Source: Altererythrobacter rubellus (GTDB lineage Bacteria; Pseudomonadota; Alphaproteobacteria; Sphingomonadales; Sphingomonadaceae). Taken from it: a stretch of 64,000 nucleotides of DNA. The translations under genes and the position numbers were made by a program. The notes below the pieces were generated by a model, which saw only the letters and a program-made list of their open reading frames with translations, was not told where the DNA came from and did not search any database. Below are positions 1 through 8,357 of the stretch, one piece after another. Numbering within the stretch: position 1 is the stretch's first letter; each line of letters opens with the position of its first letter. The stretch spans positions 186,001 through 250,000 of the forward strand of contig NZ_CP127221.1 of the NCBI RefSeq assembly GCF_030284385.1. The letters are read 5' to 3'.

Positions 1-1331
1 CAGCACCGGGCATCAAGGCCAGCCGCGTTATCGGCCTGGCCGAAGATATTGCCCGTAATATGAGCGCGATCTCCGCCCGCGTTGCACCGATCCCGGGAAA
101 GACGGTGATGGGCATCGAGCTTCCCAATGCCGAACGGCAAATGGTGAGCTTCAAAGAGCTTGCCGCTTGCGCAGCCTTTGCGGAAAACAAGGGCACGCTG
201 CCGATTATCCTGGGCAAGGATATCGCAGGCGAGCCTATAGTGGCGGACCTTGCTGCCATGCCGCACTTATTGGTCGCTGGCACGACCGGTTCGGGTAAGT
301 CGGTGGGCCTCAACGCGATCCTGTTGTCACTGCTATATCGTTTCACACCGGCTGAGTGCCGCTTGATCCTGATTGACCCCAAGGTGCTCGAGCTCAAGAG
401 TTATGATGATATCCCGCATCTGCTCAGCCAGGTTGTGACGGAACCGCACAAGTCCGTGCGCGCGCTTAAATGGGCGGTCGAGGAGATGGAGCGCCGCTAT
501 CGCATGATGAGCAGCGTGAACTCGCGCAATATCAGCGGTTTCAACGAGAAGGTTCGCGCCGCCGCCGCCAAGGGCAAGCCGCTGGGCCGGCGCGTGCAGA
601 CCGGCTTCGATCCCGAAACGGGTGAGGAGCTGTTCGAGGAAGAACAGCTCGATTACGAACCATTGTCGATGATCGTCCTGATCGTGGACGAGCTGGCTGA
701 TCTGATGGTGACGGTCGGCAAGGAAATCGAAGTCCTGATCCAGCGCCTCAGCCAGAAATCACGCGCGGCGGGCATTCACCTGATCATGGCAACGCAGCGC
801 CCATCAGTCGATGTCATCACCGGCGTGATCAAAGCGAACCTGCCGACACGGATCAGCTTCAAGGTAACCAGCCGGATCGACAGCCGCACCATTCTGGGTG
901 AGCAAGGCGCCGAGCAGCTGCTTGGCCGCGGTGATATGCTGTACAAGCCCAACACCGGCGCGCTGACCCGCGTCCACGGGCCGTTCGTGAGCGATGATGA
1001 AGTCGAAAGAGTGGCGAACTATTGGCGCAGCCAGGGCAAGCCTGAATATGTCGACGCGGTTACCGAGGAGCCGGAAGATGGCGGCGGGCTGAGCTTTGAA
1101 GACGAATTCACCGCCAGCGACAATCCCGAAGAGCGCAAGTACCGCCAGGCCTGCCAGATCGTGATCGAAAACCAGAAAGCCTCTGGCTCATGGCTCCAAC
1201 GCCAGATGGGCGTGGGCTACAACACCGCCGCCAAATGGATCGAGCGGATGGAAAGCGAAGGGCTGGTCGGCCCGGCGAACCATGTCGGCCGCCGCGAAAT
1301 CTTCCGCGATCAGGATGGCAATCCGATCTGA
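1..1331 (+). CDS. ftsK: DNA translocase FtsK, C-terminal part (5' end outside window)
   Basis: Septum-anchored ATPase that pumps chromosomal DNA during division and activates dimer resolution at dif. The reading frame is open from base 3, so the membrane domain, linker and start lie upstream of the window; about 442 residues are visible. Seen: the Walker A loop AGTTGSGKS (about bases 276-302), the Walker B segment LIVDELADLMV (about 676-708), the RecA-like core following it (QKSRAAGIHLIMATQRP), and a C-terminal winged-helix gamma domain (YRQACQIV to the end) that in the family reads KOPS sequences. An insert rich in charge (ETGEELFEEEQLDYEP) between the Walker motifs is usual in alphaproteobacterial FtsK. 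The gene ends 3 bp from the convergent small membrane protein gene. Identity is very secure; only the 5' limit is missing. Confidence 0.97.
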   Translation, partial: APGIKASRVIGLAEDIARNMSAISARVAPIPGKTVMGIELPNAERQMVSFKELAACAAFAENKGTLPIILGKDIAGEPIVADLAAMPHLLVAGTTGSGKSVGLNAILLSLLYRFTPAECRLILIDPKVLELKSYDDIPHLLSQVVTEPHKSVRALKWAVEEMERRYRMMSSVNSRNISGFNEKVRAAAAKGKPLGRRVQTGFDPETGEELFEEEQLDYEPLSMIVLIVDELADLMVTVGKEIEVLIQRLSQKSRAAGIHLIMATQRPSVDVITGVIKANLPTRISFKVTSRIDSRTILGEQGAEQLLGRGDMLYKPNTGALTRVHGPFVSDDEVERVANYWRSQGKPEYVDAVTEEPEDGGGLSFEDEFTASDNPEERKYRQACQIVIENQKASGSWLQRQMGVGYNTAAKWIERMESEGLVGPANHVGRREIFRDQDGNPI

Positions 1332-1333
1332 GA

Positions 1334-1546
1334 TCAAGAAGGATCGTCATCTTGGGTTAGCTGGGAGTCTTGCCATTGCTTGTGTGTTTGCCCGTTGGCT
1401 TGCATGACCTGCGCTAGCGTGACGGCTTCGGAGAGCGGGGCGAGCCCTGGCTCAAGCGGTGCATCTTCAAAACTGGCCGGGTTGAATTTTGGATCTGGCG
1501 ACGTCAGCCATATCAAGAATAGCACGATGACAATCAACCCGATCAT
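1334..1546 (-). CDS. small single-pass membrane protein, unknown function
   Basis: About 70 residues. The N-terminus MIGLIVIVLFLIWLTS is one hydrophobic helix, followed by a soluble acidic tail ending QDDDPS; the orientation would leave most of the protein on one side of the inner membrane. I chose the ATG at 1546 because a GGAGG-like site (GCGGAGG) lies about 11 bases upstream. An ATG 36 bases earlier (MAGRC...) is possible but would put charged residues ahead of the helix. It sits between the convergent end of ftsK and the pstS terminator, so it probably has its own promoter. No family recognised; it could be a spurious call, although the sharp transmembrane segment argues for a real gene. 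Confidence 0.5.
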   Translation of the reverse strand: MIGLIVIVLFLIWLTSPDPKFNPASFEDAPLEPGLAPLSEAVTLAQVMQANGQTHKQWQDSQLTQDDDPS

Positions 1547-1605
1547 CGCGCCGAGTGCCTCCGCTGTGCATCGCCCAGCCATATAGCACAAAGCGCCTTA
1601 ATACG

Positions 1606-1639
1606 AAAAACGCCGCACTGCCAGATTGGCAGAGCGGCG
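1606..1639 (-). terminator. Rho-independent terminator of pstS
   Basis: On the minus strand a 13-base stem (arm CGCCGCACTGCCA at 1611-1623, partner 1627-1639, one A-A mismatch) with a 3-base loop is followed by five T residues at 1610-1606. It lies 32 bp after the pstS stop codon. Confidence 0.9.
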
Positions 1640-1670
1640 CTTCGATCAGAAGTAACCGGAAGGGAGAGGA

Positions 1671-2717
1671 TTACTTGCTGAGGTCGTCAGCTGTGATTGT
1701 GACATAGTTCTTTGCAGCGAGCTCGTTCTTCGCGCGCTCGGCTTCTGGTGAAGGCACCAAGCCGATCTTGGTCAGAGCACCATCCGGCCCCCAGCTACTG
1801 ACCCACTCTTGCAAATACTCGTCAAGGCCGCGGATCGCGCTGCGGTGCGCAGCCTTCACATAAACGAAAAGCGGGCGAGCACCGGGATAAGAGAAGTTGG
1901 AGATGTTCGCATAGGTTGGGTCCACGCCGTTCATCGGCAAGCCCTGCACCTTGCCGGCATTCTCTTCGAGATAGCTGAAGCCGAACACACCGATCGAGCG
2001 CGGGTTGCTCTCGATCTTCTGCACGATCAGATTGTCCTGCTCACCCTGGTCGACATATTTGCCGTCAGCGCGCACTTCAGTGCAAACCTGATCATAGCGA
2101 TCTTCATCGCTTTCTTTCAGAGCTTTCATGTCTTCATTGGTCTTGCAGCCAACTTCAAGGACGAGCTCTTTCAGAGCATCGCGAGTGCCCGAGGTGGACG
2201 GCGGGCCATAGACAAAGATCGGCTCATTCGGGAGCGAAGGATCAACATCGGACCATGTTTCATTGGTCTGCTCGCCGCCATACGGATTGGCTGCCAGCGC
2301 TTCATAAACGATCTTGGGGGAAAGGTTCATCATCAACCCGCCTTGCGCGGATGCAAATGCGATTCCGTCAAGACCGACCTGCAACTCGACGATTTCCGTC
2401 ACACCGTTTTCCTGGCAGGTTTCAAACTCAGACATCTTCATGCGGCGCGATGCATTGACCATGTCAGGGGTGCTTGCGCCAACGCCAGCGCAGAACAGGT
2501 TCATACCGCCGCCAGTGCCGGTCGATTCGATCAGCGGAGAATTGAATTCGGGGTTAGCGCGAGAGAAGTTTTCCGCCACTTGCTTGGCAAACGGAAAAAC
2601 CGTTGAAGAGCCAACCGCGCGAATTGAGTCGCGGGTGCCGCCGCCGGCACCTTCACCGCAAGCGGCAAGGGCGAGGCTCGAAATTGCCAGAAGGCAGGTT
2701 GTTTTTACAAAACGCAT
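1671..2717 (-). CDS. pstS: phosphate ABC transporter substrate-binding lipoprotein PstS
   Basis: Periplasmic phosphate receptor, 348 residues. The N-terminus is a lipoprotein signal (LALAAC, lipid-accepting Cys20). Phosphate-contacting segments of the PBP-like family are visible: AVGSSTVFPF at 34-43, STGTGGGMN near 65-73, and the late SGTRDALK helix. ATG at 2717 was chosen because AAGGA sits 7 bases upstream; the TTG five codons earlier lacks a site. A tandem PHO box lies about 50-80 bp upstream, so induction by phosphate limitation through PhoB is likely. No pstCAB or phoU follows: the gene is a single unit ending in its own terminator, directly downstream of an OprP-like porin. The membrane and ATPase subunits must be elsewhere in the genome. 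Confidence 0.93.
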   Translation of the reverse strand: MRFVKTTCLLAISSLALAACGEGAGGGTRDSIRAVGSSTVFPFAKQVAENFSRANPEFNSPLIESTGTGGGMNLFCAGVGASTPDMVNASRRMKMSEFETCQENGVTEIVELQVGLDGIAFASAQGGLMMNLSPKIVYEALAANPYGGEQTNETWSDVDPSLPNEPIFVYGPPSTSGTRDALKELVLEVGCKTNEDMKALKESDEDRYDQVCTEVRADGKYVDQGEQDNLIVQKIESNPRSIGVFGFSYLEENAGKVQGLPMNGVDPTYANISNFSYPGARPLFVYVKAAHRSAIRGLDEYLQEWVSSWGPDGALTKIGLVPSPEAERAKNELAAKNYVTITADDLSK

Positions 2718-2769
2718 GGAAAAATCCTTCAATTGACCCCTAGATATAAGATGCGCTTAGGGGAGATGC

Positions 2770-2798
2770 GTGACAGTAATGTGACAATTGTTAGTCAG
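2770..2798 (-). promoter_or_regulatory. PHO box (three 11-bp-spaced units) upstream of pstS
   Basis: Read on the minus strand there are three 7-base units, CTGACTA, TTGTCAC and CTGTCAC, separated by 4-base spacers ACAA and ATTA, so each starts exactly 11 bp after the last. The last two match the PhoB consensus CTGTCAT-N4-CTGTCAC closely. The first ATG of pstS follows 53 bp downstream. A TATATC possible -10 sits 21 bp after the box, one turn farther than usual, so the exact promoter is uncertain. Confidence 0.85.
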
Positions 2799-2831
2799 CC
2801 CGGAGCGTGTCTTCCAGGCCGACCTGGAGGA

Positions 2832-4229
2832 TCAGAAATCGATCTGAGCGCGAACGCCGATTACATCTGCGCTGTAATCCGTATCGCCGGTTGCGGTCGG
2901 GTGAACAGCATTCGAATAGTCGAGCTTACCATAATTCGCGAGCAGCATGGTGTAGTCGGTTGGCTTCCACACCAGCGACAGGAAATAGCCGTCCTGTGTC
3001 CCGCCTACGATACCGGCATCGCTGAGGTCGAGGCGATCATAGCGTGCGTTGAGCTGGATCGAACCGATGCCGCCTTCGCCGACAGGATTGGCTGGTTTGG
3101 TGCGGTCAAACTTGCCGCCCTTGTAGCCGCGCGTGTCGCCGCTTGTCAGGAAGTAACCGATTTCGGCATAGCCGCCGAAGAAGGTCGGATCATCAGCGCC
3201 CATTGGCAGGTTGACGCTCTGCCAATAGCCTTCAGCCGCGCTGTGGAACGGGCCAGCGATGAACGCGCCTTCAAGACCAAATCCAAATTCGCTGGTTGCG
3301 CCCAGATTGCCAGTGTTGATGAAACGCTCTGACGTGAAGTGGACCAATGGACGCTGGCGATAGCGAACGGTCTCGCCGGTTTCGAGGTCGGAATAGTGAA
3401 CCGAGCCGCCGAAATGCAGTTGAGTGTCGCCGGCCTTCGGATTGAAGACCACGCGGCCATCCGCGCTCCAGTTCTTATTGGAAAGATCTTCCAAATTGTC
3501 AGTGAAGAGACCTGTCTGGATCAGAAGATCGCCGCTGCTGAAGGTGGCGGCCGCACCGACCCGGCGTTCGAAACCGAAAGCGTCGGTGAAGGCCGCGCGC
3601 TCGATAAAGCTGGTATGGAGCGAACTGGTCAGTTCTTCCAGTGACTGGAAGGTATTCATCTGGCCAACGCTGATTTCTGCATCACCAGCTTCGTATGAGA
3701 TGATCGCATCGGTGACGGCCACATCGTTGCCCGCGAAGTCGACTTCGAACTTGTAGGCAAAACCGCCGGGCATATCGCCAGAGACGCCCAGGCGTGCGCG
3801 ACGCGCTTCGCTACCGAAACCGTCGCTGCGGCCAGTCGATGAAGGTACTGATGTAATGCCTGCGTCATATTGCAAGCGACCGCGTGGCTTGAAACTCCAG
3901 CCGCCATCGGCCTTGATTTCAGGCGCGCCTTTGAAGGCAATGCTTGCGCCCGCGTCCGCCGCTTCAGCTGCTGCGACCGCCGCACTTGCCGTCTCGCTTG
4001 CGGCAGATGCAGCTTGCGACGCTGCTGCGGCCTGCGTCGCTGCGACGTCTGCCTTGGATTCCGCTTCAGCAAGTTCCGCTTCAAGCGTGTCAATCCTGGC
4101 TGCCATCGCAGCCATTGCCGCACGCATTTCAGCGAGCTCTGCAGAAAGCTCGGAATTGTCCTGCGCGATGGCGGGTGAAGTAAAACAAAGGGCGCCAGCC
4201 GCTGCTGACAAAAGCAATGCACGTTTCAT
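2832..4229 (-). CDS. phosphate-selective porin O/P-like outer membrane protein
   Basis: Trimeric anion porin type, 465 residues. Layout seen: signal peptide 1-22 (cleavage after AIA), a predicted coiled coil about 26-95 rich in Ala/Glu (AELAEMRAAMAAMAARIDTL and following), then a barrel beginning at WSFKPRGRLQYDAG and ending in the outer-membrane C-terminal signature VRAQIDF with terminal Phe. The coiled coil plus OprO/P barrel is a common sphingomonad arrangement. Its job is inferred from neighbours: pstS is the next gene on the same strand and both have PHO-box-like repeats upstream, so phosphate or polyphosphate uptake across the outer membrane is the best guess. Start ATG is preceded by AGGGAA 8 bases upstream. 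Substrate specificity cannot be read from sequence alone. Confidence 0.88.
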   Translation of the reverse strand: MKRALLLSAAAGALCFTSPAIAQDNSELSAELAEMRAAMAAMAARIDTLEAELAEAESKADVAATQAAAASQAASAASETASAAVAAAEAADAGASIAFKGAPEIKADGGWSFKPRGRLQYDAGITSVPSSTGRSDGFGSEARRARLGVSGDMPGGFAYKFEVDFAGNDVAVTDAIISYEAGDAEISVGQMNTFQSLEELTSSLHTSFIERAAFTDAFGFERRVGAAATFSSGDLLIQTGLFTDNLEDLSNKNWSADGRVVFNPKAGDTQLHFGGSVHYSDLETGETVRYRQRPLVHFTSERFINTGNLGATSEFGFGLEGAFIAGPFHSAAEGYWQSVNLPMGADDPTFFGGYAEIGYFLTSGDTRGYKGGKFDRTKPANPVGEGGIGSIQLNARYDRLDLSDAGIVGGTQDGYFLSLVWKPTDYTMLLANYGKLDYSNAVHPTATGDTDYSADVIGVRAQIDF

Positions 4230-4265
4230 TGTGTGTGTTCCCTATGACCGTTTTGCTGCGGCACT

Positions 4266-4294
4266 ATGACGGGAAAATTACATTTTTGAGACAT
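4266..4294 (-). promoter_or_regulatory. candidate degenerate PHO box upstream of the OprP-like porin
   Basis: On the minus strand the 7-mers ATGTCTC, ATGTAAT and CCGTCAT recur at exact 11-bp steps, with another half-site CGGTCAT at 4244-4250 in the same phase two steps on. Each keeps the GTC or GTA core of a PhoB unit. The match is weaker than the pstS box, and the downstream units lie close to the start codon, so the transcript leader would be very short. Confidence 0.45.
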
Positions 4295-4366
4295 GCCGCG
4301 CTGGCGTGCACACAGTCGGAGCAACCAACTGAAATCAAACAGGATTACTTATGCACAGAAGATTGG

Positions 4367-5632
4367 TCAGTTCGCCCGCCACTTGCGGTAGCCCTTGGCG
4401 CGCTTTGCCGCGCGATATTGATCGGCCACTAGCGCGATAACAGCTGAACCGCCATCACCCGGCGGCTTGTTTTTGGCCATTTTCTCAAGCTGTTGCTTGG
4501 TCAGCGCCATAGTCGCGAGGCCATTGAGGGTGGCATCCTTGAAGCCGGCTTGCGGAAGCGAAACGTTGGCATTCGTTCCTTCACGCCAATGCTTTGGCAG
4601 ATCCGGATCGCTGGCCAGCGCACGCGCAATGCCCAGCAATTGTACGCCAAAGCCCGTTTCATCCTTCGCCAGCGCGGCTTCAGCAACTTCCATCTTCGTG
4701 ATGCCGCCTGTCACCATGATCGGCATATCGGCGACTTTCGCGATCTGACGGGCGAAATCGATAAAGTAGGTCTCGCGCGCGGCCGTTGAAGAACTTGGGG
4801 TTGAGCCTTCCTGCGGATTGCCTTGCATCGCGGGGCTCTCATAGCTGCCGCCTGACAGCTCGACAAAATCGAGCCCGTGACCATTAAGCCATTCCAACAC
4901 TTGCCTTGCGTCTTCGAATTCGAAGCCACCGCGCTGAAAGTCAGCCGAGTTAAGCTTGAGGCCCACACCGAAGCTGAGCTTCACACGCTGACGCACCGCT
5001 TCAACAATCCGCAACAGGAAGCGCGCGCGATTTTCAAGGCTGCCACCCCATTCATCATCGCGCTTATTGGTGAGCGGCGAGAGGAACTGGCTGATAAGAT
5101 AGCCATGCGCACCGTGGATCTGGACACCATCAAAGCCTGCTTGTTCGGCCAACTCCGCAGTGTCTGCAAAACGCGTGATGATCGCTTCGATCTCGCCCAC
5201 TTCGAGCCTGCGGACGGGTGCGAAGAGTGATGAGAACTTGCCAAGGTTGAGCTCCACACCAGAGGGCGAAACGGCAGTCTCTCCCAAGCTCTTGTAAAGC
5301 TGGCGTCCCGGATGACTGATCTGGAGCCAGAATTGCCCACCAAAGGATTGGCCGATCTCTGCCCATTTCTTGAACGGCGCCAACTCAGTGCCTTTCTGCA
5401 GCACCACACCGCCTGGACCGGTCAGCGCGCTAGGGTCAACCATAACATTGCCGGACAGGAGCAAGCCTGTGCCGCCCTTCGCCCATTGGCGGTAAAGCGC
5501 GAACAGCTTCTCCCCCGGGTATTGCCCCGGCTGCACGGCCATATTTTCTTCCATCGCAGCCTTGCAGATGCGGTTGGGTAGCGTGCTGCCATTGGGCAAC
5601 GTCAATGGTGCAAACAATGGGCTCTTGGTCAT
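4367..5632 (-). CDS. NADH:flavin oxidoreductase, Old Yellow Enzyme family
   Basis: FMN-dependent (beta/alpha)8-barrel ene-reductase, 421 residues, cytosolic. Seen: the N-terminal flavin-binding strand (PLTLPNGSTLPNRICKAAM), the LQISHPGRQ strand at 103-111, the substrate-binding IHGAHGYL at 172-179 with the usual His pair, then FLSPLTNKRDDEWGG and a C-terminal MVTGGI phosphate-binding loop. The length is that of single-domain OYE proteins; there is no Fe-S/FAD extension of the 2,4-dienoyl-CoA reductase type. It is third in an apparent operon after oligopeptidase B and a thioesterase (6 bp gap to the thioesterase). The natural substrate, probably an activated alkene, is unknown. Confidence 0.9.
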   Translation of the reverse strand: MTKSPLFAPLTLPNGSTLPNRICKAAMEENMAVQPGQYPGEKLFALYRQWAKGGTGLLLSGNVMVDPSALTGPGGVVLQKGTELAPFKKWAEIGQSFGGQFWLQISHPGRQLYKSLGETAVSPSGVELNLGKFSSLFAPVRRLEVGEIEAIITRFADTAELAEQAGFDGVQIHGAHGYLISQFLSPLTNKRDDEWGGSLENRARFLLRIVEAVRQRVKLSFGVGLKLNSADFQRGGFEFEDARQVLEWLNGHGLDFVELSGGSYESPAMQGNPQEGSTPSSSTAARETYFIDFARQIAKVADMPIMVTGGITKMEVAEAALAKDETGFGVQLLGIARALASDPDLPKHWREGTNANVSLPQAGFKDATLNGLATMALTKQQLEKMAKNKPPGDGGSAVIALVADQYRAAKRAKGYRKWRAN

Positions 5633-5637
5633 GCGGC

Positions 5638-6042
5638 TTATTCCCCCGATAGCTGAAAGGGCGCTATCACTTCAGGGCGAACGCGCACAAGCCGCTGTGT
5701 TTTGCGGTCGAGCATGGCCCAGGTGGTGCGCGCAGAGACGATCACCTTGCCCGCCGCGTTGCGGAAGTCGACCCGGCGATCAGATTTCGCGCCTTTGGCA
5801 GGCCCGTCGATCCACGTATCTCCGGTCACACTTTCGCCCGCTGCGATATTGCCGCGGTAATCGATCTCGTGCCGGATCACGACCCAGAAGAATTGCGCAT
5901 TGTCTTCCGGCCGCGCGGCTGCATCCCAATGCGCGGTGGCGATATCCTGAACCCAGCCGACCCAGACGGTATTGTTGACATGCCCGAGCTCGTCAATGTG
6001 CTCGGGCAACGCCGTGAACTTTCTGGTGAAGCTAGTGGTCAA
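5638..6042 (-). CDS. acyl-CoA thioesterase, 4-hydroxybenzoyl-CoA thioesterase (hotdog) family
   Basis: Small hotdog-fold thioesterase of about 134 residues. The family motif is visible in ELGHVNNTVWVGWVQDIATAHWD, where the Asp/Glu and the HVNN turn form the active site, followed by IDYRGNIAAGESV. The likely start is the TTG at 6042, whose first base overlaps the upstream TGA stop in a TTGA arrangement and has GAGGGGG 4-5 bases before it; an ATG at 6078 would add 12 poorly conserved residues inside the oligopeptidase gene. It is translationally coupled to the upstream peptidase gene and 6 bp ahead of the OYE gene. Substrate chain length is not predictable. Confidence 0.85.
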   Translation of the reverse strand: MTTSFTRKFTALPEHIDELGHVNNTVWVGWVQDIATAHWDAAARPEDNAQFFWVVIRHEIDYRGNIAAGESVTGDTWIDGPAKGAKSDRRVDFRNAAGKVIVSARTTWAMLDRKTQRLVRVRPEVIAPFQLSGE

Positions 6043-8231
6043 TCTGCCCCCTCGGCTTCGGTCATGCCCATCTGCCACAGGATAAAGGCGTATTCTTCCG
6101 CGACCTCATAGACCGAATTCCAACGGCCCGACTTACCGCCATGCCCAGCGCCCATATTAGTCTTCATGAGCAGCTCTTTGTTGTCAGTCTTTACATCGCG
6201 CAATTTGGCGACCCATTTGGCTGGCTCCCAATAGGTCACACGTGGATCGTTAAGACCGGCGGTAACGAGCAGCGGCGGATAGTCTTGCGCGCTCACCTGA
6301 TCATAGGGCGAGTAGCTGAGGATGTAAGCGAAGGCCTCTTTGCTGGTCAGAGGATTGCCCCATTCCTGCCATTCGCCCGGTGTCAGCGGCAGGCTTTCAT
6401 CAAGCATGGTGTTGAGCACGTCGACAAACGGCACATGGCTGACCACTGCGCCATATTGCGACGGGTCTTGGTTGATGACCGCCCCCATCAGCTCGCCGCC
6501 GGCCGAACCGCCTGATGCGGTGACTTTACCTTCGCTCGTATAGCCCAGCTCAATCAGCCCGCGCCCCGCATCGACAAAGTCGTTGAAGGTGTTGCGCCGC
6601 TCGAACATCTTGCCTTGCAGATACCAGCGGCGGCCCAGATCATCGCCGCCGCGAATATGCGCGATGGCATAGGCAAAACCGCGGTCGACCAGGCTCAGGC
6701 GCGTGGTAGAGAAACCCGGCGGTACCGCGTAGCCATAGGCGCCATAGGCATAGAGGTGCAGCGGTCCGGCTTTTTCTTCCAAAATCTCTTCGCGATCCTT
6801 ACGCATCACGATGCTGACCGGAACCTTTGTACCGTCACGTGCAGTGATTTCGACCCGCTCGGTCGTATAGAGCGAGGCATCGTAGCCCGACGGGATTTCC
6901 TGCTGCTTCAACAGCTCCAGCTCGCCCGATGCTAGATGATAGTCATAGACCGAACCCGGGGTGATCATGCTTTCGTAAGAAAGGCGCAACTTGCTGACAT
7001 CGTATTCGGGATTATTCGAAAGGCCGGTGTCGTAGCTGGCTTCAGGAAAATCGATCGATTTCATGTCGGACGCGTCGGCATAACTGCGGATCTGCACCTG
7101 ATCGAGCCCGTTCAGGCGCCCTTCGGTAACGTAGAAATCCTTGAACAGCTCGAAACCGGTCAGGTAAAACTCGTCCGAGCCTGCAATCACCGTTTCCCAT
7201 TCACCGGGGGTCTTCAGCGAGGCCTTGGCCAGGCGGAAGTTGATGTGATTATCATTCGTCCAGATGAAGATCTCTCCATCCCGCACATCGATAGAATATT
7301 CGACGCCTTTCTGGCGTGGCTTGATCAGAATCTGCTCGCCGGTAGGGTCGTCAGCACGCACCAGCCGTACTTCGCTCGTCTCATTGTCGCCCGTGGCAAT
7401 GATCAGCCAGTCATCCTGCGCGGTAAGACCAGCCCCCACACCGAAGCTCTGGTCGTCCTCTTTGTAAAGCGTCACATCGCTTTCCACCGGCGTGCCGATC
7501 ACATGCAGCTTGGCCTCCAGCGTGCGCCATTCCTCGGTCGATGGTCCGTAAACCAGCGCCGTGTCATTCGCGACCCAGGTCAGCCCGCCACGCAGATTGG
7601 TGAGCTCGTCATCCAGCAGCTCACCCGTCTGCAAATCCTTGATCCGTGCAGTGTAGCGTTCCGATCCATTGGTGTCGGTCGAATAGGCAAGGAAACGCCC
7701 GTTCTTGCTGACCGATGCAGCGCCAAGGCGGAAATACTCATGCCCCTCTGCAAGCTCATTTTCATCAATGATAAGCACCGGATCACCGCCAGCAGCGGGT
7801 TTGCGATAGTGCTTGCGATATTGCGCGCCTTCTTCAAACTCGGACCAATAGATCCAGTCCCCATCCTTTTGCGGGACAGTGCTGTCGTCTTCCTTGATCC
7901 GCGCCTTCATCTCTTCGAACAGCGTGTCGGTCAGCGCCTTCTGCGGCGCCATACGCGTTTCGAACCAGGCGTTTTCAGCCTTCACATAATCGAGCACGTC
8001 TTCGTCATCGATCGTGGGGTATGATTGGTCTTTCAGCCAGTGATACGGATCGCTGACGGTAATTCCGTGGTGGGTAAAGCTATGCTCGCGCTTTTCGGCG
8101 ATCGGGGGGGAGGTTGGTGCCTCACTTGTCACGTTAGTTGATTCCTCTTGATTGGCAGCATGGGCAGCGGCGAGCGGCGAAATCGCCAGACAAGCTGCGA
8201 GCGCGCCATGTGCAATGCGCGTTAAACTCAT
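6039..8231 (-). CDS. ptrB: oligopeptidase B-like S9 prolyl oligopeptidase, exported
   Basis: Serine peptidase of 730 residues with an N-terminal signal peptide (about 1-25, cleavage after AHA), so probably periplasmic; classical E. coli oligopeptidase B is cytosolic. The seven-bladed propeller spans roughly 60-440 (FTHHGITVSDPYHWLKD is the family's opening), followed by the alpha/beta hydrolase domain. Catalytic triad by motif: Ser in SGGSAGGE near 570, Asp in LNDPRV near 660, His in GAGHGGKSGR near 693. The family cuts short peptides after Arg/Lys. It heads a minus-strand operon with the thioesterase and OYE genes, and is divergent from the Xaa-Pro aminopeptidase gene. Confidence 0.93.
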   Translation of the reverse strand: MSLTRIAHGALAACLAISPLAAAHAANQEESTNVTSEAPTSPPIAEKREHSFTHHGITVSDPYHWLKDQSYPTIDDEDVLDYVKAENAWFETRMAPQKALTDTLFEEMKARIKEDDSTVPQKDGDWIYWSEFEEGAQYRKHYRKPAAGGDPVLIIDENELAEGHEYFRLGAASVSKNGRFLAYSTDTNGSERYTARIKDLQTGELLDDELTNLRGGLTWVANDTALVYGPSTEEWRTLEAKLHVIGTPVESDVTLYKEDDQSFGVGAGLTAQDDWLIIATGDNETSEVRLVRADDPTGEQILIKPRQKGVEYSIDVRDGEIFIWTNDNHINFRLAKASLKTPGEWETVIAGSDEFYLTGFELFKDFYVTEGRLNGLDQVQIRSYADASDMKSIDFPEASYDTGLSNNPEYDVSKLRLSYESMITPGSVYDYHLASGELELLKQQEIPSGYDASLYTTERVEITARDGTKVPVSIVMRKDREEILEEKAGPLHLYAYGAYGYAVPPGFSTTRLSLVDRGFAYAIAHIRGGDDLGRRWYLQGKMFERRNTFNDFVDAGRGLIELGYTSEGKVTASGGSAGGELMGAVINQDPSQYGAVVSHVPFVDVLNTMLDESLPLTPGEWQEWGNPLTSKEAFAYILSYSPYDQVSAQDYPPLLVTAGLNDPRVTYWEPAKWVAKLRDVKTDNKELLMKTNMGAGHGGKSGRWNSVYEVAEEYAFILWQMGMTEAEGAD

Positions 8232-8357
8232 TGGGCATCCTTCTGTGCGAACCCAGCGCGGGTGGAATACCGCGCGCTGAAAGACTATGTGGTGAGTCGT
8301 TTAGAGATTAGCGCTCATGCCGCAAGCCTGAAGCGCTCAACACGCAGGATCGATCAT

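Noticed and set aside
6936-8024. Long plus-strand open frame (362 codons) opposite the oligopeptidase gene
   Set aside because: It is fully antisense to a well-conserved S9 peptidase with intact catalytic motifs; composition and lack of any domain mark it as a shadow frame of a GC-rich gene.
8262-8357. Earlier start (96 bases upstream) for the Xaa-Pro aminopeptidase
   Set aside because: The extra 32 residues do not resemble the family and no ribosome site precedes that ATG; the start at 8358 has one.
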